DNA of 64,000 nt from Tetrahymena thermophila SB210 (lineage: Eukaryota; Ciliophora; Oligohymenophorea; Hymenostomatida; Tetrahymenidae): NCBI RefSeq assembly GCF_000189635.1, contig NW_002475958.1:62001-126000 (forward strand), given 5' to 3'. This document shows, in pieces, positions 1 to 12,320 of this stretch. Position 1 is the first letter of the stretch; every line of letters starts with the position of its first letter. The notes under the pieces are model-generated. The model was not told the DNA's origin. It saw only the letters and a program-made list of their open reading frames with translations, and made no database searches. Made by a program: the position numbers and the translations under genes.

Positions 1-747
1 CCTTATTGTATTTTTTCTAAAATAAACATTAATGTTTTTGAACAAAGAATAACCAGATTACCAGAATGTATTTTATCCTATTGGCTTAAATGGGTTATTT
101 AAATCATTAGGGGATATAATATAATTGACATAATATAGCTAAAAGGCTACATCACTTAATTTTTATTGAATTACAGTTTAGTTTTGGCAATTAATTTCAC
201 AACTTTTAACTTAAATATAAAGCCTTTTATATTGCATAGCCCCAAACTAACCAGCTAAATTCATTTTGAAATTTAATGGAAAACAGTAGATATTACTAAA
301 CTTGAGCTATTTGAAGTAATCTACAGTTTGATTTACTTAAAAGTGATCTAATGTACAACGTTCCATTTTTATTGATTCGGCTACTGTTTTTTGATCGTAT
401 AAATTGGTTGTTTCATTATAAGTTTTGGTGGTTTCCAAAAGTTAAACTTCTAAATAATAAATTGACTCATCTAAAAAGTGAGCTAAGTTCTAATCCTATA
501 TACCCATAGCTAAAGTGTATTTCTTTTAATCAAAGACTACTTCATCAGGTTGCTAAACTAAATAATCTTAACTTACAATATTTGGGTTTGAATATTAAAA
601 GCACTAATCAAGAATATAAAATGAGTAAATGCAAACAATACTAACAATAATTATAGTAACTAAGCTTCCAAAAGCTGTTTTATGCTTTTAATTTTTTGAG
701 AGCATCATCTAAACAGGTATCCCAAATAAATCTAAGAATGAAAACAT
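1..747 (-). CDS. Membrane protein, N-terminal part (runs off the left edge)
   Basis: Read with TAA/TAG as Gln, the minus strand is open from the ATG at 747 to the window edge (249 codons, no TGA). The protein starts MFSFLDLFGIPVQMML and has one hydrophobic segment at about residues 29-47 (FGSLVTIIIVSIVCIYSFYI). A long, probably lumenal or extracellular region follows, with several Cys and N-glycosylation-type sites. The pattern NPFKPIGQNTFWQSGYSLF near the edge resembles a large ciliate family usually annotated only as putative transmembrane or cation-channel-family proteins; that resemblance is from memory and no function follows from it. The stop lies outside the window. Good codon quality and a sensible start make this a real gene; the product name stays open. 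Confidence 0.75.
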
Positions 748-1943
748 ATTTTTAAGAAAAATTTATTTATTAAACCAAAAACGTATTAATTTTTGTTTCT
801 TTTTTTATTTATTCTCTAAACTAAATCTCTTTGTTTGATTACAAAGAAAATCTATATAAATTTTTTAGACTTCTTTTTAAAAGATCGTCAGTTTAAACAA
901 TGTAAAACTTTAGGTACTATTTATTTTTTATTCCATATATAGATTTTAAGAATGCTATATACTTATTGAATAAATAATTAACCAAAGTTTTTTATGTAAA
1001 TAGTTTTTTTTAAAATAAAAATAATAACAAGTAGGCTGATCAAAAGTTAAATTGGGTTTATTGGTGAATTATTTTTTTTCTTATCTAATTTATTAATTTA
1101 AATTTCGTAGAAAAGTAAGTTGATAATAAAGAATATTTTAATTCATTCACTTCAATATTTTTTACTTTAAAATCTCTTAATATTTAAATTTTTAAATATT
1201 GCTATTCTCAGATAATTATTTCGATAGTAGGAAATTAATATTCACTATATTCTTATTTTACTCTATCTCTTACTGGGTAAAATAGTAAATATTATTTTAA
1301 AAATTTGAAGAAAATTTAATAATATTAGATTTAATCTGGCTTCTGACATTAAAAAATAAGTTATATTTAAATCCCTTCTAAAGTTAAATTTATTTTTTTA
1401 AAAATCAATAAAAAAATAATTAATAATTTTTTATTATTTAAAAACTGGTAATAAATGTAGAATCAATTTATTGAAAACTTAAAAATTGAAACTACAAAAG
1501 AATTTTATCATAAGAAAAGAGGTAGGTAAATGAGATCTTAATATATTAATTTATCTACTAAAATTAAAACAATTAATCCAAATTGTTTTAGTTCCAAATT
1601 TATTAATTGATTTATTGCTTTTAATTTATAAAATATCTTTTATTGAAGTTATAATTTAGTAAAATTTTATTTAATTTTGGTTATTTGTTTTTACTAAGAT
1701 AAATAACATTAAAAAAATATCTTCTATTATATACCAACTAAGTTAAAGCATCTATTAAGTATTTTTTTCAATTTTTTTGTCTCTATGAACCAGTTTTTAT
1801 ATTAATTAAATCTGTTTTTAATAATTCTAAAATCATAAAACAAACCAATTGCTTTATATTTTTTGATTTGAAACAAATTATTAATTATTTTTACAAAAAA
1901 CAAACAAATCAATTATTATTTAAACTTTAAGATAAACATAAAA
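748..1943. other. Intergenic, AT-rich
   Basis: No gene seen. The stretch lies between the divergent starts of the left-edge gene and A1. Its last ~200 bases (about 1730-1930) resemble the leaders of A2 and A5, including a phrase like aataattctaaaatcat and a run of CAAA/ACAA units shortly before the ATG. It therefore probably holds the A1 promoter and leader. Confidence 0.6.
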
Positions 1944-3534
1944 ATGGAAAAAAATATAATTAAGGGTCTAATATTCACTTTAGTTAAATTAAATACAGGA
2001 ATTCAATTCTATTTCTTTTATCAATACATAAATGTAAACTTCTTTGGTTAAACTTCCTTTTTACTAATTCTAATTCTTAAAATAAAAAAAGTAAGATTAA
2101 AAAAGCTACATCTACAGCTTCGTTAGCTTTTATGTTATAGAAAGAATATTTAGTTGGACTATTGAAATAAGTGCTCTAAATACAAAGAAATTAGAATCCC
2201 TTTTAATACTAATTCTTAATTTGGTATAATTGGAGGAGTTCTATTTCATGATTAACTATAACAGGCATAGTAAGTATTTAGAATAAGGTATAATAGGGTA
2301 AGGTGTAATTATATGCTTATTTAACATTCCTTTGTACATAATGAGTTTAGTTTGGGTTTTAAAAATCCAATATACACTTCTAAATGTGGCTTTTATTTCA
2401 ATTGTTCTCGTATTGCTATACGTAGGGCCATTTTCTGTAGCTTTTATCATGTTTATAGATGCTTAATAGTTTAATATTGATAATTTCTCAAAGATAAAAC
2501 TATGGGTTTTTTAATATTTATATTCTTACTTTCAATTTTTTACTTTTTTCTGGTCCCTTTGCTATATATGGAATTATTATAACTTTTAATACTATGTCTT
2601 AGTAGTTTACTGTGTGCTTATTGTTCTACAAATAAATTATTTATGGCTCCGTTTTAAAAATAACTTCTAAGCTTGCGATAAATATATCTTTTTTATTTTA
2701 ATCATTATCAAATAATTACTACATATTGTGCTTAGATATAGTAAGAAAAGGAATCAAGTGATTAACATTTTAAATAAAACTGGCTATAAAATGTATAATT
2801 CTATGATTATTTTTGAATCTTTGATTAAACTATATCTTTTAATAGCATTTTGGATTGTTTTTAAAACAAAAACTAATAATTAGCAGTTATATTCATTTTA
2901 AGTTACCGTTTTAGTGATGCTGATAATAAGTTTTTTAATCCTACTTTACTAAAGTATAATTAATGTATTAATAAGATAGTATATTTATAAAGAATTTATA
3001 GAATTGGATTCTATTCAAGAGTTTATTTAGCTAGATAAGAATAGTAAGGAGATTAAAAATAAAAGTATAAAACACATTTAAATATTTGATAATTTTTATA
3101 ATTAAGAGACTCATGGAATAAATATAATTAAAGATATTTTATTTGAGTATGAAGGTATAGAAATAACAGGAAAAGATTTTAATAAGAAAAAGATACAAAA
3201 CGATAAATATTATTACATTGTATAAGCTTAATTTCTAGTGAAAACATAATAAATTTTAGATGCCATTTAAACAAAGAAAGTGGTATCATAAATATAAAGT
3301 GTTCATTTAAATTTTTAAAATGACGAACAGTTATATGATTTATATAAATTTTGGATAAATCACTACATTGAAATAAGTCTCCATACAAACTTTGACAATA
3401 AATATTACAAATTAGTTACTGAAATTAAATAATAAATGTAATCTACTATTTCTTAACTGGTTACATATTAAAAATTAATTTTTCCTAAGATGATTGTAAA
3501 TCCTTATTACATTTATTATGATTTGTATGATTGA
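1944..3534 (+). CDS. Family A polytopic membrane protein, copy A1
   Basis: Exon 1 is 1944-2033 (30 codons), the intron 2034-2091 (58 nt, GTAAAC...AAAAG) and exon 2 2092-3534, ending at TGA: 510 residues. About nine hydrophobic segments are visible, near residues 7-27, 35-52, 66-84, 99-120, 126-152, 167-190, 196-214, 228-246, 268-287 and 298-320 (some may be re-entrant). A soluble, Lys/Gln/Asp-rich tail of about 180 residues follows and ends NPYYIYYDLYD. No signal peptide, catalytic motif or known transporter signature was recognised, so the function is unknown. The 58-nt intron is not a multiple of three; read through, it would look like a frameshift. It is the first of six co-oriented paralogs. 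Confidence 0.85.
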
Positions 3535-4626
3535 AATAAATATTTTTTTTAAAAATATTAATGTTAGTTTTTTGAGTTTTATTTTATTAAAGGAATATTT
3601 AGAAATTATTATTTTAATAGCATAATATTTATTTTTAAATATCAAATAAATAGCTAAATAATTTTTTTTATTTTAGTTAAGTTATTTTTATCAATAATCT
3701 ATCTATCTACTAAGTCATTTTTTACCACTTTGATTATTAAAATTTTTAAAAGTTTTTTTTCTTATTAAGCTCTTTCTATAAAATTGATAAAATTGTACTA
3801 AACTTTTAAAATCATAAAGAGTAAAAAAAACATAATTATTTTGAAATAAAACTAATAAGTTTTTTTTTCATTATCTGATATTAAATATTTACAAAATATA
3901 TTAAATCTATTTACTTCTCAAAGCTTAAACTTTTTATTGTTTCTTTTTATAATTTCTAACCCATATCAAATATTTTTTAATAAATTGTAAAAGATAAAAT
4001 ATTTTTGGGTTAATCAAATCAATTACATAATTATTCCAAAGTTTAGAATGTATTTTTAATTGGGTCATATTTCATCGACTTTACAGAATTTTACTATTCT
4101 TCTAGAATAATACATTTTAGAAATGTTTGAAATACAATTCTTATTATCCCCATCTACTTTCAAAAATTTTTAATTTTGCTTTAATTACTGCCTCCTAAAA
4201 AGTTTAAAAAAAAAGTACAATTAGAAAATTAATTGAATAAATGTAAATTATTTTATTTTTGAATTTCAATTAAAAAATTACTTTTAACTTATAAAGCTAG
4301 TATTTTATTCATGGCTATTATAAAATGCCAAAGGGTTTTAGTTCTTAATTTATAAAATTAGATTACAATATTTAGTTCTAATTTATTTAGATATTGAATT
4401 AAGAATATTTGATATTATCAAAATTTTGATCAGAATCTATGAAGTCAAATGATGTCAGTCTTTACTAATAATCTCTAATTATTACGAACAAAAAAAAGAT
4501 TTGATTAGAAAAACTTTTAATTTCTCAATTTATGAGCAAGATAATAATGAAGATGGTATTTTAAAAAATAATTAATTAATTTTTTAATAAAATCTTAGAA
4601 AAGAACAAATTAAAAAAACTATTTAA
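3535..4626. other. Intergenic between A1 and A6
   Basis: AT-rich, with TGA codons in all frames at short intervals. No gene or clear repeat was recognised. Confidence 0.55.
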
Positions 4627-6239
4627 ATGAGAGAATTTGATTTTAAGTGCCTATCATTTATAATTGTGAAGTTGCTTACAGCCATTCTGTTTTTCTTTTT
4701 TTATTAGTTTATAGAGGTAGTATTAGTTATCAAACGAATTTAATAACTTTTATTTTATAAAATTAGTAAAACAAAGGCTTTTATTTGTACACTTTTATAA
4801 GCTTTTATTTGATAGAAAGGCTTTTTAGCTATGTAGCTGAAATAATTAGTCTCTAAACAAACTTAAAATAATCACTAATAATCCTACCACTAAATTTAGT
4901 ATACCTTGAAGAAATATACTTCCTTATTAATCATGAATAGTATTAAGCTTATATTTAAGAAGGAATTTTAGCTTAAGCTTTGATATAATGCACATTTCAT
5001 ATTCCTCTATATATATTGTCATTTGTTTGGGTTTTAAATAACTCATTTACTATATCAAATGTTATTTTAATATCTATTCTAGCGCTTGGATTCCTTAACT
5101 TTCCTTTCTACATTAATTTCTAGATGATAATACCCTATTATTAACAGAGTATTAATGATAGTTAGTTATTTAGTTATCTCAAAAATCAATATATCTTCTC
5201 ATTTTTCAATTTTTACACTTATTTTTGGTCAGTTGCTTTGCTATTCAAATACAGGTAATATGGATTTTATATACTACCTATTAATTTCCTTACTACTATA
5301 ATTGCAATTCAGACTTTATGGAGAAGAATGACCAATATACAAGAATTGCACGGTTAAAATAAATACTATCTAGCATTCACAATATTTTTGAAATAAATGC
5401 TTTAAGTAACTTTTGATATATAGCTTGTGGATTAGACTGACCTTAGATTAGGAATTAAACAATATGGTATAAAAGTATTTAATTAGATGACTTTATAGGA
5501 GCTTTTTAATAAATTTTTACTATCTATATTCTTCACTGTTGCTTTTTGCTAAGGAGCATTTGAGAAGATGTCCATCAAATACTTTTTATATTTTATCTAT
5601 TTACTGCTCCTAATCAACACAGTTGTTTTAGGATACTCAGTTATTGTAAATATAATTAAATACTATTTGAACAATGAAGTAGTTGAATTTGATGAAATGG
5701 TTTAATTTGAAGATACACTCAATAAATAATACATATACAAAGACAAGAAAATTTAGTATATAAAAATATTTAGTATTTAATTTGATCAAAATGATACTAG
5801 ACGTCAAGAAATTATGCTTTAGCTCTTTCTATTTGAATTTAAAAATAGCGAAATCTTTAGTCTTTATGCTAACAGAGAGAAGTTGGTGTATGTTCTTTAA
5901 GATCAAATAGTGATTTTTGAGTATTTACTAACAGCTCAAACTATTTTCAAAATCATTTAAAATAGGAAGATATTACCTTAAATCAAAAGAATACACTTTA
6001 GAATTAAAGATTGCAATCTTTATAACTTTTATAGATATTTTATTTAAAACCATATAGACATATAAGTATTTACAAATCTTGATGAAGGTTATGAAAATCT
6101 ATGCCAATTTAAAAATAAAATACAGCTCAAAACTAAAACTTTTGTAGCATAAATAATTGCATTTTAAAATTTCTTGATGAGTTCAATGATTTCTGATCCC
6201 AAATAAATCCTTTATGACTTATTTGAAAATGATAAGTGA
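4627..6239 (+). CDS. Family A membrane protein, diverged copy A6
   Basis: Exon 1 is 4627-4716 (exactly 30 codons, as in its relatives), the intron 4717-4766 (50 nt, GTAGTA...ATTAG), exon 2 4767-6239; 520 residues. It starts MREFDFKCLSFIIVKLL. After the intron it keeps the family pattern: FISFYLIERLFSY matches FISFYVIERLFSW of A4, and the later IPLYILSFVWVL and YFWS segments also match. Elsewhere, and in the C-terminal tail, it differs strongly from the other five. It looks like the oldest branch of the array, or a copy under different constraint, although it sits between two much more similar copies. The membrane layout is the same; function unknown. Confidence 0.8.
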
Positions 6240-7480
6240 TATAATAATAAATATTTTGGTTAAATAATTAACCTAAACTCAAAGAATTAAATTGACTCTA
6301 ACTTGAGCGATTATATTTTATTAAAATTAATAAACAGATAAATTTTATTTAAAGAATTGTATTGGAGAGACCTGCCGGAAAAGATGTTTGTTTATACATT
6401 TCTGAATTAATAAATAACATTTTTATTTATTTATTTACATTATTAATCAATAAATTAAAATATAACAAAATAATGATATTTCATATGATATTTATTATTT
6501 ATTTTGCTAATTTTACTCATTCTTTTTTATAATTGTTTTATTATTTTGTTTTTATTAAATTATTGATACCATTTAATTAATTAATGCCTTTTTCTCAAAT
6601 TTTGAGCTTAAAAAAATTTTTTTACACATTTTCGAAAACATTTTATATTTACTTTCTATGATAATTATATTTATTTTGTAATGGATTTTTTGTTTATTTT
6701 TTACAATAAATAATTTCATCCAATAAAAAATTATTAAAAAATAAAGGTATTTAAAATAAATACATATTTTTGATTGTAAATATTTTTTTTTAATTTAATG
6801 AAAGTATATATATTTTGTAAACCAAAATATAAATTTAATTAATTAAATTTACATTTTGAATACATAAATATATTTTTTTATAAAACATAAAACCTAGAGT
6901 TTTATTTTATTATTAGAATATTGATTGTTTTGATTTAATTAAGGTGCAATCATATAAATTAAATATGGTTATCATGTATTAAAATATTAATTTTAAAATA
7001 AATACTGTAACATTTTAAAAATAAATTGTAGGATATTTATTGCTTATCAAACTAATAATTAAAGTATTTTAAGGGTTTTAAGAAATAAATGATCAGGGAT
7101 GAGTATTAATTAATAATGATTTAGATTATATAAATTTGTTAAATATAAATTTAATCACTAGTTTCTAAAATATTTTATTTAATGTTTTATTAATTAAACT
7201 ATTTTTAAAATAAAAAATATATGAGCTTTTAATTTAATAAAGTTTTCATTAATAAACATAAATTGAAATTTAAAAAATATCTTCCTTTATTATATAAATT
7301 AAGTTAAAGTATCTATCTAATCTTATTTGTCTCTATTAATCGGTTATCATATTAATCAAATCTCTTTTTAATAATTCTAAAATCATTTAGCTTTATGTTT
7401 TTTAATTAAAGTATTAATTATTTATAGAACAGACAAACAAACAAACAAATTATTATTGAAACTTTAAAATAAATATAAAA
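6240..7480. other. Intergenic with the leader of A2
   Basis: No gene seen. From about 7260 to 7480 it matches the leaders of A1 and A5 (phrases such as aagttaaagtatctat and aataattctaaaatcat). Just before the ATG is a short tandem of ACAA units at about 7430-7448. Confidence 0.6.
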
Positions 7481-9058
7481 ATGGAAAAAGATATAATTAA
7501 AGGATTAATTTTCATTTTAGTTAAGATAAATACAGGAATTCACTTCTATTTCTTTTATCAATATATAAATGTAAAATTCTATCTTTAAATTTACTTATTC
7601 TAATTCTTAAAATGTATAAAGTAATATTAAGAAGGCTACATCTACTGCTTCATTAGCTTTTATATTAGCGAAAGATTTTTTAGCTGGGCTTATAAATTAA
7701 GTTATCTTAAAACTAAATAAGAGTCCATTTTAATTTTAATACTTAGCTTAGCATAATTGGACGAGTTTTACTTCATCAAAGACTATGATATATTTTATAA
7801 GTATTTAGAAAAAGGTATAGTAACATAGAGTATAATTACATACTTATTTAACATTCCTTTGTCTTTTGTGAGTATATTTTGGGCTTTAAAAGCTTAATAT
7901 ATGCTTTTAAACGTGGTGCTCGTTTCAATTATTTTATTATTGATATACATTGGGCCATTCACTCTAGCTTTTATTATGTTTATGAGTTACTAGTAGTTTA
8001 ATATTGATAAATGGTCATTTAAGTTTTTTTTTTAATATTTGTATTCCTATTTTCACTTTTTTACTTACTTTTGGTCACTTTACTTAATATGGAATTATTA
8101 TAATCTTTAATACTATGTCTTGGTAGTATAAAGCGAGCTTATAGTTTTACTAATACATTATTTAAGGTTATGTTTAAACAATAACTTCTATACTTGCGAA
8201 AAATATTTCATTCTTATTATAATGATTATCAAATAATTGTTACATATTGTACTCAAGCTTAGAAAATAAAATCTAGAATTTATCTTATTAAATTAAATTG
8301 GAAACAAAATCAATAATTCTATGATTATTTTTGAATTTTTGATTAAGTTTTATCTTTTAATAACATTTTGGATTCTTTTATTAATACCAAATAATAATAT
8401 TAATTAGTAGCTATGTTCATTTAAAGTTACCATTTTAGTAATGTTAGTAATAAGTTTTTTAATCCTACTTTACTAAAGTATAAGCAATGTACTAATAAAA
8501 CAGTATATTTATAAAGAATATATAGAATTACATTCTATTCAAGAATTTATTTAGCTAGATAAGAATAGTAAGGATATAAAAAATAAAAATGTAAAATACA
8601 TTTAAATATTTGATATTTTTTATAACTAAGAGACTTATGGAATAAACATAATTAAGGATATTTTATTTGAGTATGAAAGCATAGAAATAATAGGAAGAGA
8701 CTTTAATAAGAAAAAAATAGAAAACAATAAATATTTTTACTATGTTTAAGCTGAGTTTATTGTGAAAGCATAATAACTTTTAGATGTTATTTAAACATAG
8801 AAAGTGACTTCAGATATATAAAGTGTTTATTTAAATCTATAAAATGACGAATATTTATCTGATTTATATAAAATTTGGATAGATCACAATATTTAAATAA
8901 GTCTTCATACAAACTACGACAATAAATATTAATAATTATTAATTAAAATCAATTAGTCAATGTAATCTGCCTTTTCCTAATTTGCCATATATTATAAATT
9001 TATTCTTCCTTAAATGATCACAAATCCTCACTATATTTATTATGATTTGTATGATTGA
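7481..9058 (+). CDS. Family A membrane protein, copy A2
   Basis: Exon 1 is 7481-7570 (30 codons), the intron 7571-7621 (51 nt) and exon 2 7622-9058; 508 residues, with no internal TGA. Topology and C-terminal end (PHYIYYDLYD) follow A1. The 51-nt intron is a multiple of three and contains no TGA in frame, so this copy alone could be misread as intronless; A1 and A6 show that it is an intron. Changes from A1 are spread over the protein, with the core motifs IPL, YFWSL and SFLILLYQS kept. Next downstream is the first family B gene, about 710 bases away. Confidence 0.85.
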
Positions 9059-9768
9059 ATGAAATATTTCTTTAAATCAGTTTTTGAGTTTTATTTTATC
9101 AAATTTAAATAATTTAAAAATATAATTTTGCCAAATAATTAAAATATAAAAATTCATTTTTAAAAACAAAAAATAAAAAACTTTTTATTTTTGAGATAGA
9201 CATCAAAATACTATATCAGGATTTTAGGATTTGCTTTTGATAATGAAAATTTAATATTTTGAAAATGAAATTTTATCAATTTAATAAAATGATTTTTTTA
9301 CTGTTAGTTAATAGAATATTTTTAAATGAAAGTATTAATTTAGTAAGATTTATTTAATGTTGATCTTTCCTATTGTATTAAAGTAACTAAAAACTGGAAC
9401 AAATTTTGTTTATTAATTAATTTTAGTAATTATTGATTCTGATTTGTATATTAACTGTTTTTAAAAAGTATTAATTTATATAAAATTTTTTTAAAAAAGA
9501 TTTAAAGTTTAATATTTCTATTACTTTTTTATAACATTTTTTAATAAATAAAATTATTTGAAAAAGCATCTTCTAATTCTTTTTGTCTTTAATTTTTTTA
9601 TTTTAAATTATTCAAAAGCATATTTAAAATTGATAATATTCTAATAAAAATCAAAATTTAATTATCAGACCTGTTACTGATCTTTATTTAGTTAAACATT
9701 AGGTTTTTGATATTCTAATTGATTTAACTAATATTTTATATAAATAAATATCCTAATAAATAAAAGAA
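9059..9768. other. Intergenic, upstream flank of family B
   Basis: No gene. From about 9450 on it is a repeated flank also found before the B pseudogene (from about 11,410) and before B3 (from about 18,260). It holds a short AT-rich phrase ending tatcctaataaat just before the B start codons. Confidence 0.6.
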
Positions 9769-11031
9769 ATGTAAGTATATTAAGACATTTAAGATATAGA
9801 AGAAGTAAGATAATTACATTTTAACTTTGAAAATGCAAAATGCTAGGAGAAGTGTTAAGTCATTCTTTAAAAAAAGCCTTATTTGTTTTAAGTTAGGACA
9901 TACTACGGATTCTTTTTAATGTATGATGATTTAAATGAATCTCTCAAGTAGTAATTGTAAGTTTACCAAGAAGCTCCATACTACTTTGAAAACACTTCAT
10001 ATATGTTGGATAACTTTATCTATTTCGAAAATAAAGGCAGAAGTTTGGCATAAAGGATTTTCAAATAATATAATGATTACTAAGGAGAAAAAAATGGCTT
10101 TTATTATATTTGCATAGCTTTACTTTATCTCATTTAATAAGATCATGAGAAATCTTATGAAATTTTAATTTCAAAATTAAATGATTATGATGATTAACCA
10201 ATGGTCTAAACTTGGTTTTATCATCAACTAGGGTGTCACTTCTAACATAAGACAAATCATGGAGATGATGAAGAAAATGAAAATGTATAAAAAACTCTGT
10301 TTTTTTTTGAAAAAGCATTAGAATTATAACCAAGAAATACAATGAATCTTTAAAATTTAGGAGTCTAATACAACTGTATAGCAACTCAAGAAGCCAGAGA
10401 AAAATCTCTTTAATATTATAAAAAAGCACTGGATATTTTTCCAGAAAATCAGTATGCACTTTGCAATTTTTCTAGTGCATTAGTTGATCTTGGTTATTAT
10501 GATTAAAGTTTTTAAATATTTGAAAAGTGTCTTAAAAACTTAAAACTTAATTCTTCTTTTTTTGAAATATTTTTGAGTCTGCTCTTAAATGAATTTGATA
10601 TGATAGACATTCAAAATTTTGATTAGATCTATAGAGAAGTTTGCTAAGGGATATTAACTTTAATTGAAATAGAACCAAATAATTAGTCTCTCTTTGAGAA
10701 TTTTTAACACATATAAATTCTCTCAATTAAATATTCTATACAACTTGAACATATGGACTTGTTTGAATAAATTGTTTCAGCCTTTAGAAAGAAAGATATA
10801 ATTTCATTAATTTAGCTCAATAAATTTATTATAGAATAATAATCAACATATTTAGATGGAGAAGAAGAAACAAAGAAATATCCTGTTCTAAAGATGACAA
10901 ACATTTTAATATAAAAAGAATTGGAGATTTCATATAAATTACTTCCTTTCATAGCTTATAAAAATATAATCTAGAATAATTTGCATTTTTAATAATCTTT
11001 CTCTCATTGGGATTTATACGTTGATTATTGA
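9769..11031 (+). CDS. Family B TPR-type protein, copy B1
   Basis: A single exon of 421 codons from ATG 9769 to TGA 11031, with TAA/TAG as Gln. The start MQVYQDIQDIEEVRQ is the first ATG in frame and is kept in the two other intact copies. Helical repeats fill residues of about 100-300. The best tetratricopeptide pair is FFEKALELQPRNTMNLQNLG followed by YYKKALDIFPENQYALCNFS and ALVDLGYYDQSFQIFEKCL, with the usual Gly/Ala/Pro spacing. There is no signal peptide or membrane segment, so a cytosolic protein-protein scaffold is the natural inference; its partner is unknown. Another frame is also open over much of 9830-10,500 but lacks the TPR pattern and the conservation between copies. Confidence 0.85.
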
Positions 11032-11572
11032 AATTTTTTTTATTTTATTAAGGCATTCAAGTAATTTTCTCATACTAAAAAATAATAGTTTATATATATT
11101 CTTTAAGTAAGAAAAATAAATTGTTTAGTTTTACAAAATATTTTCAGTTTTGTTTTTATAAATTTAACTTTCATTTTATTTGTCCTTTTTCCTTACTATT
11201 ACCATTTTTAAACAAACATAAACAATCAAATAAATTGATTATAAAGTACAAATAAACCTTATAAATATCATACTTATTTTTATTCTATTTTTCAAGGGCT
11301 ACAAGAATATACATTTAGTATTAAATTCTGACATAATTATACTTTTTTTTTCTATCACAAAATTTCAAATTTTGCCAAAGTTCTAATTCATTATTTTTAC
11401 AAAAATTTGTAATAAAGTATTAATTTATATAAAAAATTTTTTTTAAATTTTTAAAGTTTAGCATTCTATTACTTTTTATTATATTTTTAATAAATAAAAT
11501 ATCTTGAAATAATATCTAATTCTTCAGTCTTTGATTTTTTATTTTAAATTAATTCAAAAACATGAAAATGTA
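11032..11572. repeat. Downstream flank of B1 joined to the upstream flank of the B pseudogene
   Basis: No gene. Positions 11,032-11,400 resemble the sequence after the B pseudogene, B3 and B4 (phrases such as tttttccttactatta and cttatttttattctattttt). From about 11,410 the sequence instead resembles the flank upstream of B1. The B duplication unit is thus larger than the coding region, about 1.9 kb. Confidence 0.6.
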
Positions 11573-12320
11573 CAAAAAACTCTGTTTTTTTTTGAAAAAG
11601 CATTAGAATTATAACCAAGAAATACAATGAATCTTTCAAATATAGGAGTCTAATATCATAGAATAGGAACTCAAGAAGCCTACCAAAAATCTATTTAATA
11701 ATATAAAAAAGTAGAGAATTTTAATCCAGAAGATAACTTAACACTTTGCAATCATTCTTGTGTGTTAGCTGATCTTGGTTAGTTTAATTAAAGTTTTTAA
11801 ATATTAGAAAAGTGTCTTAAAAAGTAAAAATATAATTCTGGTTTGTAATTATATTTACGTTTGCTCATTAATCGATTTAATTAACTAGGAATTCAAAATA
11901 TTGATTAGATATTTAGAGAAGTTTGCTAAGGAATATTAACTTTAATTGAAATAGAAGCAAATAGTTAGTTTCTCTTTTATAATTTTTAATATTTATTAAT
12001 TTTATCAATTCAACATTCTTTTCAACTTGAACATATAGACTTGTCTGAATAAATTATTTCAGCCTTTAGAGGGGAAGATATAATTTCTTTAATTGAATTA
12101 AAACAATTTATGATAAACAGATAATTAATTAATTAAGGAAGGAAATGGAGAAGAATAAACAAAAATAGTTCCTGTTCAAAAGTTGTAACATATTTTAATA
12201 TAAAAATAATTGATGATTTCATAATAATTTCTTTCTTTAATAGCTTATAAAAAAATAATCTAGAATCATTTAAATTTCTAATAATCCTTTTCTAATTGGG
12301 ATTTACACATAGATAATTGA
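11573..12320 (+). pseudogene. Family B pseudogene: 5' half deleted and frameshifted
   Basis: The sequence enters family B homology in mid-gene at the equivalent of B1 position ~10,280 (first residues ENVQKTLFFFEKALELQPRN, identical to B1). Immediately before it lies the flank that normally precedes the start codon. An internal deletion of roughly 700-850 bases has therefore joined the upstream flank to the middle of the gene, near the junction caaaaacatgaaaatg. A second lesion lies at about 12,118-12,145, where a net gain of about 7 bases over B3 shifts the frame before the terminal third. The remnant still ends at the family's usual TGA position. With no start region and a shift, it is not expected to make a working protein. 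Confidence 0.85.

Noticed and set aside
1-375. Long plus-strand frame from the left edge to TGA 373-375
   Set aside because: The minus strand carries a better frame with ATG, a membrane segment and family-like motifs; long open frames are common when only TGA is a stop.
2034-2163. Apparent frameshifts in A1 (and in A6 near 4717-4812)
   Set aside because: All six paralogs have a GT...AG intron at the same codon; removing it restores the frame in every copy.
2256-3388. Minus-strand open frames at 2256-2450 and 3179-3388
   Set aside because: They lie antisense to the intact A1 coding sequence and have no conservation of their own in the other copies.
9935-10459. Plus frame 9935-10117 and minus frame 10130-10459 inside B1
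   Set aside because: Both are out-of-frame shadows of the B1 TPR gene, which is intact in its own frame in three copies.
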